Source: Pohlia nutans
Taxonomy: Eukaryota; Streptophyta; Bryopsida; Bryales; Mniaceae
Direction of reading: 5' to 3'
NCBI GenBank assembly: GCA_022496805.1
Contig: CM040094.1
Span: forward strand, 15,151,501-15,215,500
DNA: 64,000 nucleotides
The notes under the pieces are model-generated. The model ran no database searches, was not told the DNA's origin, and saw only the letters and a program-made list of their open reading frames with translations. The translations under genes and the position numbers were made by a program. Positions 33,137-44,555 of this stretch are shown here, in pieces (positions within the stretch are counted from its first letter, which is position 1; the number at the start of each line of letters is the position of its first letter).

Positions 33137-34291
33137 TGCTAAGTAAACGTTTAGTAAAATTCTAATCAAAATTCTAATGTGGGTAGAGTATTTCTAGTAT
33201 AGTTTCAACAAAAATAAGTATGGATTTAGGATAGAAATAAATATGGTTTCACTCAAATAAAGCTATAATTTTAGAAATCAACTCTATGAATTCTTGCTAT
33301 GAGTGCCAACTAGTTATGTAGAGATACTCAAGGTTTTGTATAAAATGTAGAATCCTAAATTGAAGTCATTAATTTTTTCATCTCAATAACATAACATTCT
33401 CCCTCTCATATCTAGCTTTTTGTGCACACAAAACTCTTTTCGGCTACAACATTTGTAGTTGTTCGTTATTCATCTAATATACTTCTTAGAATGGAGTCAA
33501 GAAGAGACGTTAGTTGCAAAATAATGTCTGGAAATAATTGTTTGATTAGAATTGTAATTGTGAAAAAAATGGTTTGAAATTATCAAACCATTCTTTTAAA
33601 AATTTATATTGAGAATATAATTACAATTTGGTTGGGAAAAATTAGTTGACATTTCGTTGGTTTGGTAAGTACAAATAATGAAAAGGTTCATATGGTAGAA
33701 AGAAATTTGTCACAACGCATTTACCAAAAAGCATAACCACCAACACCAACAACAATAACATTTCAATGAATTTAAATGCTTATCTACTTTATAGTCAAAA
33801 AAAAAAAGCCAAAAATTTGAAAAACAAAGGTTGATGTAATAAAGATTGAAAAAAATTGTTGCTTATAAGACTTTTGATGGAAATTGAAGCACAAAACCAT
33901 ATCCTTGCTAAAATTTAAAAACTAAGCACGCTCAAGGGGGTCTCGTGTAATTTAGTATACATGTCATCTAAATGGTATTTATATAAGAGTTATCATATGA
34001 TTAGAACATTTGAGGTATTTTCTAGAATATTTTAGATATAGGTAGAATTTTTACCTCTTGATGAATAGTATAGACATCACATTTGAACTCATGTAGTTTT
34101 CTAAATTATTGACAATGATGCCCTAGAAAAGCACAAGCATTGCATGGGCCAATGACATGAATTACAGTGTCATTCATGTAGATAGAAGTGACGTCATATA
34201 TTACACTTTTTTTGAAAAAATGGAATTATAAAATACATGTAATACAATACTTAAAGCACATTCATATCAACACCCAATGTTTTACATCATA
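33137..34291. other. AT-rich intergenic DNA
   Basis: No supported feature. It contains A-runs and imperfect inverted segments near 33490-33650, too weak to define an element. Confidence 0.35.
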
Positions 34292-34693
34292 TTAACCCTT
34301 AAACGGCAAAGCAAGCCCTTCAAGCTTGTTTATGAGAGAAAAATGGAGGAAAAAGTGGATTTTATCAACCAAAGTTGAAATGGAACGGTGCTTTGCAATA
34401 GTGATGCAAAAACGAGTCTAGATTCTCTATTTGCGTTTAAATTAGACAACTCTGGAAAAATCCACAACCAAATGAAGGAATTGGGGAAATGAGGAGTTAT
34501 GGTCATGCAACAACTGTGGAGTAAGACAAAGAAGTTTTTTAAACAAAAACATGTTGGGCAATATTGCCTGCATGCGAACGCCAACAACATGCTAGCGAGG
34601 GTTTTTTTTACTATTTTTGAAGCAGCTGCTGTAAATTTTTGGAGATGCTCTTTGAGTTGCCCTCCGACAACCCTTTTGACGTTTAAGGTTTAA
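34292..34693. mobile_element. TTAA-flanked miniature element, family C, copy 2
   Basis: TTAACCCTTAAACGGCAAAG at the left with the imperfect palindrome AAGCCCTTCAAGCTT, and TTTTGACGTTTAAGGTTTAA at the right. The ends match 10160-10402 and 37814-38394; the cores are only partly shared. Confidence 0.7.
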
Positions 34694-34823
34694 TATACCT
34701 AAATGAAACCAATTCGAGTCACATTCGTTTAAAAAAGAATGCTCAAACACTATAATGAACAAGGAGATCTCGGAAGTGATGTCTTAGGCCCTGCAAGCCA
34801 TATAAGGTGGGAAAATCAAGACA

Positions 34824-35194
34824 TACCGTACCTTAGGGGCAGCTTCGGCAAAAAATAATTCCAAATATAAATGTCGAATAAAAAAATAAATTATGTTGTC
34901 TATTTGTTAGAAAACCATGAAATAAAATTAGATGAATGATGGGATATCTTGAAATTGAATACATGAACTAAAAATAAAATAAATTAAAAATGTTAAAAGT
35001 GATCACATGAAGTCCACTAAAATAACAAACATTCAATGTAACTTCATCAGTTGTGAATGAAAGTCGAACTTAAAGTTGTTTATTTCCTGAAAAGTCGAAT
35101 TTTAAAAAATTACTTTTTTATTGCCGGACATCAAAATTTGAAATTAATTAATTATTCAACGGAGGAGTGCCGAAGCTGCCCCTAAGGTACGGTA
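34824..35194. mobile_element. Short TACCGTACCTT-type inverted-repeat element
   Basis: TACCGTACCTTAGGGGCAGC and its exact inverse at the right end. The outermost 11 bases equal those of the larger elements at 1117 and 15377, while the rest differs, which suggests mobilisation by the same enzyme. Confidence 0.75.
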
Positions 35195-37813
35195 TTTCAA
35201 ACAAACACTATACATAATTTAGCATATTGTGTAAAGTTGAAATGAGGCTTGCTATACAAAATTAGAAACTTTGAGTTTGAGCATGCATCCATAGGTTTAA
35301 AGAATGCGTGAATCAAAGATCTAAATCAAAATGTATGTCATTGTCAAAGTTGGCATTGTCTAGGAACACATTAATTAGATTTGAGGGTAAGACTCAAGGT
35401 GATTGATGACACCCTTAATAAAGTGGTTCATGCTATGTGTTGTTGGAAAGTTAAGGAGAAGAATACTCTATTATTTTGCTAAGGCTTATATGTAGTAAAG
35501 CAAGGATTTAAAAGTTAATATGGCCCCAATATGGCTTTAGACGTTCTGGTCTAATAAAGGAGCGGAGAGCCAGAAATGCAACATTCTAGGAACTCAAATT
35601 TTTGGAAAGACATAGCTTCCTCAATACCGGTTTGAATGAAAAAAATTAATATAGCATTGTGATTTACTCAAAGAATAAATGACAAAAACGGGCTTGCACT
35701 CAAGATTTGGACAATTGAACAAATGAATTCTAATTTTTTTTACAATTTTTTTTTAAAAAACTTTCATTTTGTGGTGTTACACATTAGCTCTGTAAATAGA
35801 ATGTTCATCACTTTGCGCTCCAACCATGCACAAAATACCATTTTAATTTTTTCCATTTTTTGCTTATCATCTCATTTTCAAACTTAGGTCTTCTTTAAAA
35901 AAATCAATATTTCATATGTCACGTATTTGGATGAAGGTAACGTGAAGGCTAATATGCAAGGGCAATTTGGTGTTCGATGTCAGATTGGCTTACTGATAAC
36001 ATTATGTGAACAAAGTTTGTATCAAATAGGGAACAAAGGTAATAAAAATCACAGCCTTTCTTGTTGAAAATTATCATTCTTGAACAAATCAAATTAGTAC
36101 TACACGATTCTCTAGGTACAATTCATTATTGAAATTATCATGAAAAAAAAACAATGAATACTTATGAAATTATTTGACATCATTCAAAATAAAATAATTA
36201 GTTGAACCTAAATCTTGTCAACTATCTATTTATTAATTTCTTTTTACCCCGTGGTTATTTTGCAACCATAATATTCTAGTAATACCCAAATACTAAACAA
36301 AATACTTGACAAGAAATTTTTCTTAAAATACTCAATAATCTATAAGCCTAAAAATATAAGATTTGTACAAGATAAACTTAAAAATAAATGTACTATAAAG
36401 ATTAAAAGTCTAAAACCTTAATCAAAGAAATAATTGAAATTAATATAGTAAACGATTATTTTAGTAAAAGTGTAATGTTTTATAAATTTTTAATAATCAA
36501 TACAATAAAAGGGAGATTCTTTGTGATTTATGAGAATGTCTTTCTATGTGTATTTTATTGTAGAATCTTTTCCTAATAAGAATTTAATAAATATTATCAA
36601 TATAGTTAAAATAAAAAATTATTTTTATTATTGAAAAGATCTAAAGGACATGGGCATTCTCATGGTACGGGTGAGTGAATAAAGTGTTTCAAAAAATAGT
36701 GAGGACGGGTGAAAACCATTAAAATATCAATTTTGCGCCAAACAAGTTTTTACATTGTTATTACAAATAAAATTTAATGCATTAAAGATGGGTAATTTTT
36801 TTCAAATAATTTTGATGGATATCATAATTAGATACAAAGTAAGATGTAATTGAAACATTTTTTTTTAATTAAAGAATTTAGAATCACTACAATCACTACA
36901 TTAGAAAGTAGTATTTGATTTTGAGGCCTCTCACTCATTTTTACCATGAGAACGCTCACATGAAAAAACGATTTGTGTCTATTTAAATGAAAATTTTGAT
37001 TGATTACCATTCAAAGCATGTTTAGATAGTTAAAAAGTATTTAACCCCTAAGCTCCCAAAGATGATTTTTTGTTTGCAGCCTAGTTTTTACAGAGCTGTT
37101 GGCAACCAAAAAAATAAGTTTTGCAAAACTAAAAATTAGTTTTAAATAGTAAATCAAATCTACTTTGCAACGCAATTTGAATTATGTCAATTCGAGTTAA
37201 ATTCCATTGGGGAGAACTTTTCAAAGTAGATCACCTCAACATTGTTTTAGTGTTATAAACAAATCTAGTAATGATGTTCCCTCCATCATTATATATATAT
37301 TTTTTAATTTAATGATAGATTAAAAAATTAACTAGTCACGCTAAATTTTAAACTCTTAAAGTCAATATTGTAATTTATACAATTTTTGAAAGGTTAATGC
37401 TTTTAAATTCATTAAAAACACATCTACTTTATGTTTAGGGAAATTTGACCATATAAATAATTTTTGGGGAGGCATAATGTACTGAAATTTGATTTATATG
37501 TCTCTTTGTTATGGTGACTAACCTCCAAAAAAATGTATGAACCCCTAACTTGAGATCCTAATATGTTTTGAAGGCTAAATCCTTGAACCCTCAATGTTGC
37601 GGTCTGGTTTGGTTTAATTCTAGCCAAAGGATCTTTGAGCATTTGAAATCAACAATGAACCCCCTTAAAGCATATCAAAAAAGGTTATCGACCGACAAAA
37701 AAATAAATCATATTTAGGGTATAAATCATAAAAATAAAATAAAAAATGAACTCAAATAGAAGTGGAAACCTACCGAGTTACGTAAAAAAATTCCCGAATT
37801 GTAAATACATTGT
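35195..37813. other. AT-rich intergenic DNA with one unpaired TTAA end
   Basis: Mostly featureless AT-rich sequence. TTAACCCCTAAGCTCC at 37041 looks like the left end of a TTAA element, but no matching right end was found before the family C element at 37814. No coding exon is supported. Confidence 0.35.
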
Positions 37814-38394
37814 TTAACCTTTAAACGTCAAAGCAAGCCGGTCGAGCTTGGATTCCTAACAAGATCCAAGTGCGAAGAGCAATTGGCTCGCGATAGACGG
37901 TTGGTGATCAGTGAAGGTGGTTTGGGCATCGTGGAGCTGAATTTTCAGCTTTGGCCATAGGATTTGGGGTCAGCCTGTGTCACTGCGATTGACCCGGTTC
38001 AACACGTGATGAAGTTAAGATGTATGCGAATATAGGGGATGAAGTCAAGGTTGTGTAGGATGATGTGGCACATGATGCAGCGTAAGCTAGTAAATAGAGT
38101 CAAGTGGGCCATGGTGAATGAAGACTATCCCTTTCACACGACAGAGTCACTCATGACTTTTGAAGGACAAGTCCCTTATGACCTTTAAAGCTGTCATATC
38201 GCGCTCAGCTTGAACTGACCCGTTCCCTTCAAAACTCGTGCCGTGCGTCGCTTCCTTCGCAACTTCATCTCTTCACCCTCTATTGCCCACGAGTCCATAG
38301 CCCTCAAACAAAAAATTGTTGATTGGTTCGCGAAATTACACAATATTCCTTTTTGGCTGCTCTTCCAACAGTACCTTGACGTTTAAGGGTTAAA
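37814..38394. mobile_element. TTAA-flanked miniature element, family C, copy 3
   Basis: TTAACCTTTAAACGTCAAAG with the palindromic AAGCCGGTCGAGCTT at the left, and CCTTGACGTTTAAGGGTTAA at the right. The core is longer and less AT-rich than in copies 1 and 2. Confidence 0.75.
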
Positions 38395-39860
38395 TGTATA
38401 ATTTTGGCATACATCGTATAGAAAAATACAAATTTAAGACTTGGTCATCATTGGTAGGGCGAAGAACAATGGAGTTTTAATTAGTCTCATTTTTATCTAT
38501 ATCACAAGTTTGAAAAGATCGTAAAAAGTTCAACAATAATACTTAGATGGATGATAAACATTAAAAGTAGGATGTAATTTAACTTAGATAAAAGTAGGAC
38601 AAATTTAGGACATTTAGGAATTACACTTATGCCTAATAATATTTTTTATAAAAATGTATAGAATATAAATAGAAAGTTTAAAAAGGAATTGTGGTAATTA
38701 CTACAAAAGGTAATTGTTATTGTCTTAAAAAATCTATATATAAGATGAAAATACCCAAATTTTTCCTTGCATCTATTATTGTTTTATAGAATTGCTTTCA
38801 AATCGTCTTCATGATATGTATTGAAATCATCCCTATATTTAATTACCATTGATTGCAATATGGATTCTATAATTATTGGTTTCATATGGGACGATTTTAG
38901 TGACTTAAACAACCTCTACTTTAAATGTCCATAGCAATCCAATGGTTTAGTATCACTATCACAATAATGATAATTATCATCGTCATTATTACTCCTACTA
39001 GTGCGGCCCTGTATTGTTAGTCCAAAATGTTCCATGTACATTGTCTATTCCCTGTACCCCTTGTGTTCGCGTGCGTTCCCGTGTTATCTGTTTTTTTCTT
39101 TTTAGAATAATTTATTTGTATTTTACTTTAATTTGACTTTATGGTGACAACATTTGATTAAAATTCATAGTTTTCACACCGCAGGTTCAAAAGCTACAAA
39201 ACAACTTTGGTGCACCCCTACTTGTCAAGAGCTGTCCAACAATGCAAATAATGACATAAAAAGCTCCCGTATTCCATTTCACAATGTAATTCAATTTACA
39301 ATGACAAAACTCAATTGAATATCCATAACTCTCACATGTATGCACACCAAGATAAATTTAAGATCCCACGATTACTTTGAAAATTAGTATGCCACTCTCA
39401 CTTGTATACTAGTGTGGCTAGTGCCATTGGCCAAGATGTTTCTTGTAATTTTGCCATGCTTATTTTTTTTTTTTAAATTTAAAAAAACATTCATAATTTA
39501 ATTCAATTTATAATGACAAATTTTGATTAAAAATTCATAACTTTCACATTGTGCGTCCAAAAGTCACCGAAAAACTTTGGAACACCCTTCTTGTCGAGAG
39601 CTTCCCAACAATACTAAAAACACCTAATAGCCCCCACAATGCAGGAGATCTCCATGTAACATACAAACAAAATAAAACAAACAACCATATAATTTATAGA
39701 TTATTATCATTACTATTATTATTATATTTATTTATAATGCTCTTTTTTGTAAAATTATCATTTTTAAACACTAATATAACAAAATATCCTATTTTGAAAA
39801 ACTACCTCCAATAATAATAATAAATATAGAAATTCAATATTTTCGTCAAATAAAGACCAC
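38395..39860. other. AT-rich intergenic DNA with a local repeat
   Basis: A diverged direct repeat is visible: AAAATTCATAGTTTTCACAC with AAGCTACAAAACAACTTTGG at about 39160-39210 recurs in related form at about 39525-39580. No gene was seen. Confidence 0.35.
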
Positions 39861-40260
39861 GGGATGTGAAAAGAACAGAAAAGCGCGGTTTTAGGTACTT
39901 CCGCCTCATTGTTGAGATCCGAACGGGCCCGGCTTCTAGAACCGCCCGCGGGCGGCAGGCCGCGTCACGCAGCGGCAGGGCGCGTCGAGGCGCGGCGCGG
40001 CGGGCAACGGCAGGCAGGGCAAAAGCGGCTCCCTCGGACCGAACTCCTCTTTTCTGTGAGAGCGCACGGTGCAAGGGTTACGGGGAGGGGGGACGGTGAA
40101 GGGGTTACCTTTCTCGCTCGCGGACAGCGATGCCGACGATCATCGCGAGTCTCTTGACTTGAGCTGACGGCTGGCACAATCTCCGTCTCCCAAGCACACC
40201 AGTCATTCTTCCCAACAATCGTGGTAAAAGAAAATACAGCACAAAGAATACGAGTTCGTT
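39861..40260 (+). promoter_or_regulatory. GC-rich promoter/leader of psq/CENPB paralog 2
   Basis: Strongly CpG-rich (for example around 39920-40030) with a sharp edge against AT-rich DNA on the left. It lies about 1.5 kb upstream of the first coding exon, so leader introns are likely. It mirrors the island in front of paralog 1. Confidence 0.45.
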
Positions 40261-40540
40261 ACTCCGGTGAGGGTTTAGTCCGCGAGCTTCATTGAGTCTA
40301 TGCACAAGCCTGTCCGTATTGCGCTTCATTCTTTTTGATTGATTAGTGTTTGCTTTTACACGCCCGACCGGTGAGTCTATTTTCGCTGCTTTTTGTACAT
40401 GCAGGAGTGGCAAAGGTTTCCTCCCCAAGGTCAAGAGGCAGGGGATTTCCAAGCTCTTGTAGGCCTCTTTTAATTTGATGTAGATTTTCATCTTGTTGTC
40501 TGACGCTGTAGTCTAGCTCGTTTCTTTTTGAATTTTATTT

Positions 40541-40803
40541 CACTGGAATCAGTGAAGAACATTGCATGTGTTTTACAAATAAATCTGAACAAAAATATTA
40601 CCAGAGTAGACGAAGTTATTGAAACGGTAGGCGACTTCCAAGGGCTTCAGTTTCTCTTTGCATTGAAAATTTTACTGGAATCAGTATAGAGCATTGCATG
40701 TGTTGATAAAAATAAATAAATCTGAACAAAAACATTATTAGAGTAGGCGAGACGAAGTCATAGGCGACTTCCAAGGGCTTCGGTTTCTCTTTGCATTGAA
40801 AAA
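40541..40803 (+). repeat. Tandem duplication in the leader of psq/CENPB paralog 2
   Basis: Two adjacent units of about 130 bp. Each contains ACTGGAATCAGT, GAGCATTGCATGTGTT-like and AATAAATCTGAACAAAAA stretches derived from the family A element interior. Each then has GGCGACTTCCAAGGGCTTC. So a repeat fragment plus unique sequence was duplicated together. Confidence 0.65.
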
Positions 40804-41603
40804 ATTCTCAGTCAATGTGTGTCCTCTCAGGTCTTCTATATGTAAACGGCGTCGGAGGAGTCGAAGGTGGTTTGGCTTCTCGTAGTTTTTAATCGGTACG
40901 AGCGTAACCCCTGGTTAAGGTCCAAGAAGCTCGAATTGAGCCTGTTCGGTCATGTGGAGACTTTCTTTTGACCGTCACATGCAATGTTCTGGTGGTATAA
41001 TAAAATTCGGTTTACGTTTGGAATTCTTGATGTGGATGGAGGATATTGTGCTTGATTTTGTAATTTTCGAATCATTTTAGGGTTTATATGACTGATGATA
41101 CATGAAATTGATCGAGGCAGACTGGTTTAGGGTTGAAGAAGTTCTGTCTTTGAATGCTCTGGACCGCATGACGATTTTCTATGGTCATTCTGTTACAGGC
41201 TAATTTGTAAATTTATCCTTAGTTTTTATAAGACACACGTGTGCCCCATGTGAGTGTGTTTTAGTTCTGTATATGAAAATTATACAAGTGAACAGAGTCT
41301 TTTAATTCTGAACCTACGTTGAAACTGTTCGGTCACAGGAGTCGGATTGGTGACAGGGGCGAGATGATTGAAGAGGAGGGCGATGCCGAGGGACGAGATT
41401 TTGCCGGTTGGTGAAGCTGTCTACATGCATTGATCGTTTTTGTTTTGTTGGGATTAGGGAGCTCCGGGTATGTACTGTGAGCTGAGAGTGGGAATGTTGC
41501 AGTGGGCGCGTGGGGCGGCACGCAGACGGCGGAGAGCGGCGAGGCGAAAGGCAACAACAGCCTGGCGGGGCAGGCGAATAACAAGCGCAGTAGCCTTCGG
41601 CGG

Positions 41604-44555
41604 ATGCAGCAGCGCGGCAATTGGACGGAGGAGAGCATGAAGGAGGCGATCAAGGAGGTGAAGAAGGGGACGTCGTCCATCGGCAAGATCGGGGAGAAGT
41701 ACGGGATCCCGGAGTCCTCCATCCGTGACTGGCTGACAGGCAAGACGTCGTCCAAGAAGAAGGGCCCGCGCACTGTGCTGTCCAAGGAGGAGGAGGACTC
41801 CATGGTGGACTGGTGCCTGGACATGCAGCGCAACGGCCACTCCATCACGTTCTACATGCTGCGCCGCAAGGTGGCGGACGTGTGCCAGGGCCGCGAGACG
41901 CCGTTCCGCAACGGCGTGCCCGGCAAGAGCTGGATGGACTGGTTCCGCAAGCGCCACCCCACGGTCATGATCGAGGCCGCGCACTCGCTCAAGGGCAAGA
42001 AGCGGAATGACACACCCCGGGGCCGGGCATTGCTAGGTCAGTCATATTGCTTTGCATTGCATGCTTGGTATCCAGTCGCTGGCTCTGTTTTACTTTTCTA
42101 TGTAACGAATCCGGTGTCATGTCCCCGGGTCTTTGTATGATAATTGAGGCAATGTTTGGAGGCGGTGTTCTGGATTGCGTCGTGATGTGTCATGCCATAC
42201 TCGGCAGCTCACTGAGAGTTTGGTGAGAGATGGCGGAGGGATTCGGATGTTTCTTATTTGCTGCTCTTGGGGAGTTCAGGCTGCATTGCATCTCAAATTT
42301 GGAAGGCTATTGTAATAATATGCTTTGCTATACACCATCTTGTAGATGTCAATACCATAAACAATATTGAAAAGATACTTAGTTGACATCATATGTTATT
42401 TTTATCATAGTCCCAACGTTGCTCATGTTTCAATAGACTTTCAAGTTTGAGATGTACGTCTGAATGCTTGGCAAGCCTCTGGAATGAGCACAGTTCGAAT
42501 GGGTTGGTCTGAACGGTTCCAATGTGTGCTAGTTTGGTGGTATTTGAGGGTACAGGCGGCTTGTAGTTCCTGGGTGAGAAACCTGAGTTTGGATCTTTTA
42601 GGCTACCCTGGGGTTCATCCTCTGAGTCCTTCGTTTGAGCCAGGAACCAGGTCCTTCGTTTTGACGGGACCATGGAGCGATCTGGTTCGCAAGTGACGAA
42701 TAGTCGTGAGCGTAATGAAGGTGAAGGTGAGCTAACGGAGTTGTGATGGAATGTGTAGATGGTTTGATTGGAAGGGAAGAGGATGATGGAACGAAAAGAG
42801 ATCTTTTTGGGGCTGCAGGGAGCGATCCTTCACCGATGGAGTCTCAGGATACTCGGGACATTGTGCTTCAGGTACGTCTCAATTTGAGCTTCGAACTGAG
42901 GAACACCAACTTTGGGTGAAGGGGAGGATGTGTAGTGGGGAGAGCTTGTGTGGTGAAGAACGATGGATGCTGCATGTTTTATGGGGTCAGGACGAGTGTT
43001 TGTGTTTAGCAGGGCAGGACTTGGATGTGGATGCTGTAATGGGTATTTTCTTGGAGGGGAGAGCAGACGGAAGTCCATTGTGTAGCCATTTATGTCTAAT
43101 TTAGTTTGTAGCTGGGAAAATGAGATGATAGAAATGAGGCGGACTTGAGGAGTTTTCTGACCTGGGTACTGTGTGGTGGAACAGTTGATGCAGCAAGAGC
43201 CTCACATGGACGCTCAACTGTCAAACCAGATGCAGGCAGGGATGTCGGGCCAGATGCAGAACCACATGGCCACGCAAATGTCGTCACAGCTTGCGCCTCA
43301 GCTGCCGGCTCCAAGGCCAATGGAAACGGTGAATCAGGCGGAGAGCACACCTGCTGGGTATGAGCCATGGAAAGGTGACTGGTTCTTTCCTTGGGTAATT
43401 TTGGTTACCTAGGAGCGGATGGCGTAGAAAGTAGGCAAAAGGATGGTTTGAAGCCATTGCAGAAATCAGTAGTAGCCGGTGTAGTTCGTGAATCGCGGCA
43501 GTGTGTTGCTGAGTGGAGGTCATGGAAGTGGTTGTTCACAATCGTTTTGGGTTGTTGGGGAGGATTGGTTGAAAATTGTGTGTGCTGGCTTGAAGAAGCC
43601 GACAGTGATGGAATGCTTGGGTGTTGAGTTTAGGACTGGTGGTATGTTTTTTGACAGGCCAGGACAATCGTGGGAATCACGAGCAAGATCGTGATGGAGC
43701 CGGTGGGACAAGCTTCGACAGCGAGGACAGTGGAAGCTTTCCTTCCAGCGACTCCAATCCGGGAGGCAGGTACGCAGCGGTTCCACCATGCTTAACTTGT
43801 GCAAAATTGGTTCACCTGTTGTGTACTGCGAGTTGGAATGTTGTTGGTGGCCATGAGTTTTATGGCGGACAAGCAGGTGTGGGAATTTGGGTGATGTGAA
43901 TGGATAACGTGAACTGAGTTCTGTTGATTCTTGTCAAGCTTATAGGCATAGGTCCTTGTGGTTCCTGTGCTTGGACTAGCGAGAGTGAGGTGCACCATGT
44001 GACTGGATTTGATGGTGGTGTTTTCTGGTTGATGGTCATCACAAAAGACCCCTCCATTAGATTAACACAGCTTATAATGTTAAGTGAATAGGCATTAGAT
44101 TCATATATCAAGTTAGTGTCTGTCCAATACAAATTGTTTTAATTCAATGTTAGTGTCATTGGCATTAACTTGATGTTACATTGGTAGTTGTTAAGATAAC
44201 ATCAAATCAACGTTATGTAATTTCCTCGTAGATTAGCAACTTAATAGGGGATCTTTTGAGATGGTGTTTGTTTTGAAGGCTTATGCTGATTTTGTGACCC
44301 TGAAGATGGATGGAGATCATGGACGGGATGGCTGGACTGGAGCGGGCGATCAGAGAAAGCGAGGATCGGAAAGACCGTCGGCTGGAGCGGCAGCTGGAAG
44401 CAAACGAACGCGTCGCCGCCAGTTTGATCGGGGCCCTGGGTCAAGTGTCTGAGTGTTTACGAAGTGTTGGCGTGAGAGGGGATTTGGGGGGAGCGGTGAG
44501 CGCTCTGGGAACTCTGGGAGGGCTGAGTGGTGGTCTCGTGGATCCGCAGCCGTAG
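41604..44555 (+). CDS. psq/CENPB-type helix-turn-helix protein, paralog 2 (5 coding exons)
   Basis: Exons 41604-42036 (exon may open at 41503), 42819-42871, 43185-43374, 43658-43769 and 44306-44555 keep one frame (345 residues from the ATG at 41604). Residues 7-48 are a psq helix-turn-helix. Residues about 56-125 are a CENPB-type domain, very close to paralog 1 (KEEEDSMVDWCL, FYMLRRKVADVCQGRETPF). Residues 163-215 are Met/Gln-rich. Residues 228-260 are acidic and Ser/Gly-rich. Residues 266-310 are a charged coiled coil (RKDRRLERQLEANERVAAS). No DDE domain is present. A nuclear DNA-binding regulator is likely. An in-frame stop at 41478 means any longer N-terminus must come from a spliced upstream exon. 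The first coding exon is markedly GC-rich. Later exon borders rest on phase logic. Confidence 0.8.

Noticed and set aside
30735..34291. LTR retrotransposon or viral insertion
   Set aside because: No long direct repeats, primer-binding site or reverse transcriptase/integrase motifs were found in the AT-rich field.
39802..40177. Several overlapping open frames on both strands in the GC-rich block
   Set aside because: GC-rich, stop-poor DNA opens all frames. Arg/Ala/Pro-rich translations without similarity; a promoter/leader is the better reading.
41333..41848. 171-codon minus-strand open frame
   Set aside because: Also antisense to the psq/CENPB exon. Biased low-complexity translation and no support.
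41454..41984. 176-codon minus-strand open frame opposite psq/CENPB paralog 2
   Set aside because: It is a shadow of the GC-rich coding exon on the plus strand, whose translation matches paralog 1.
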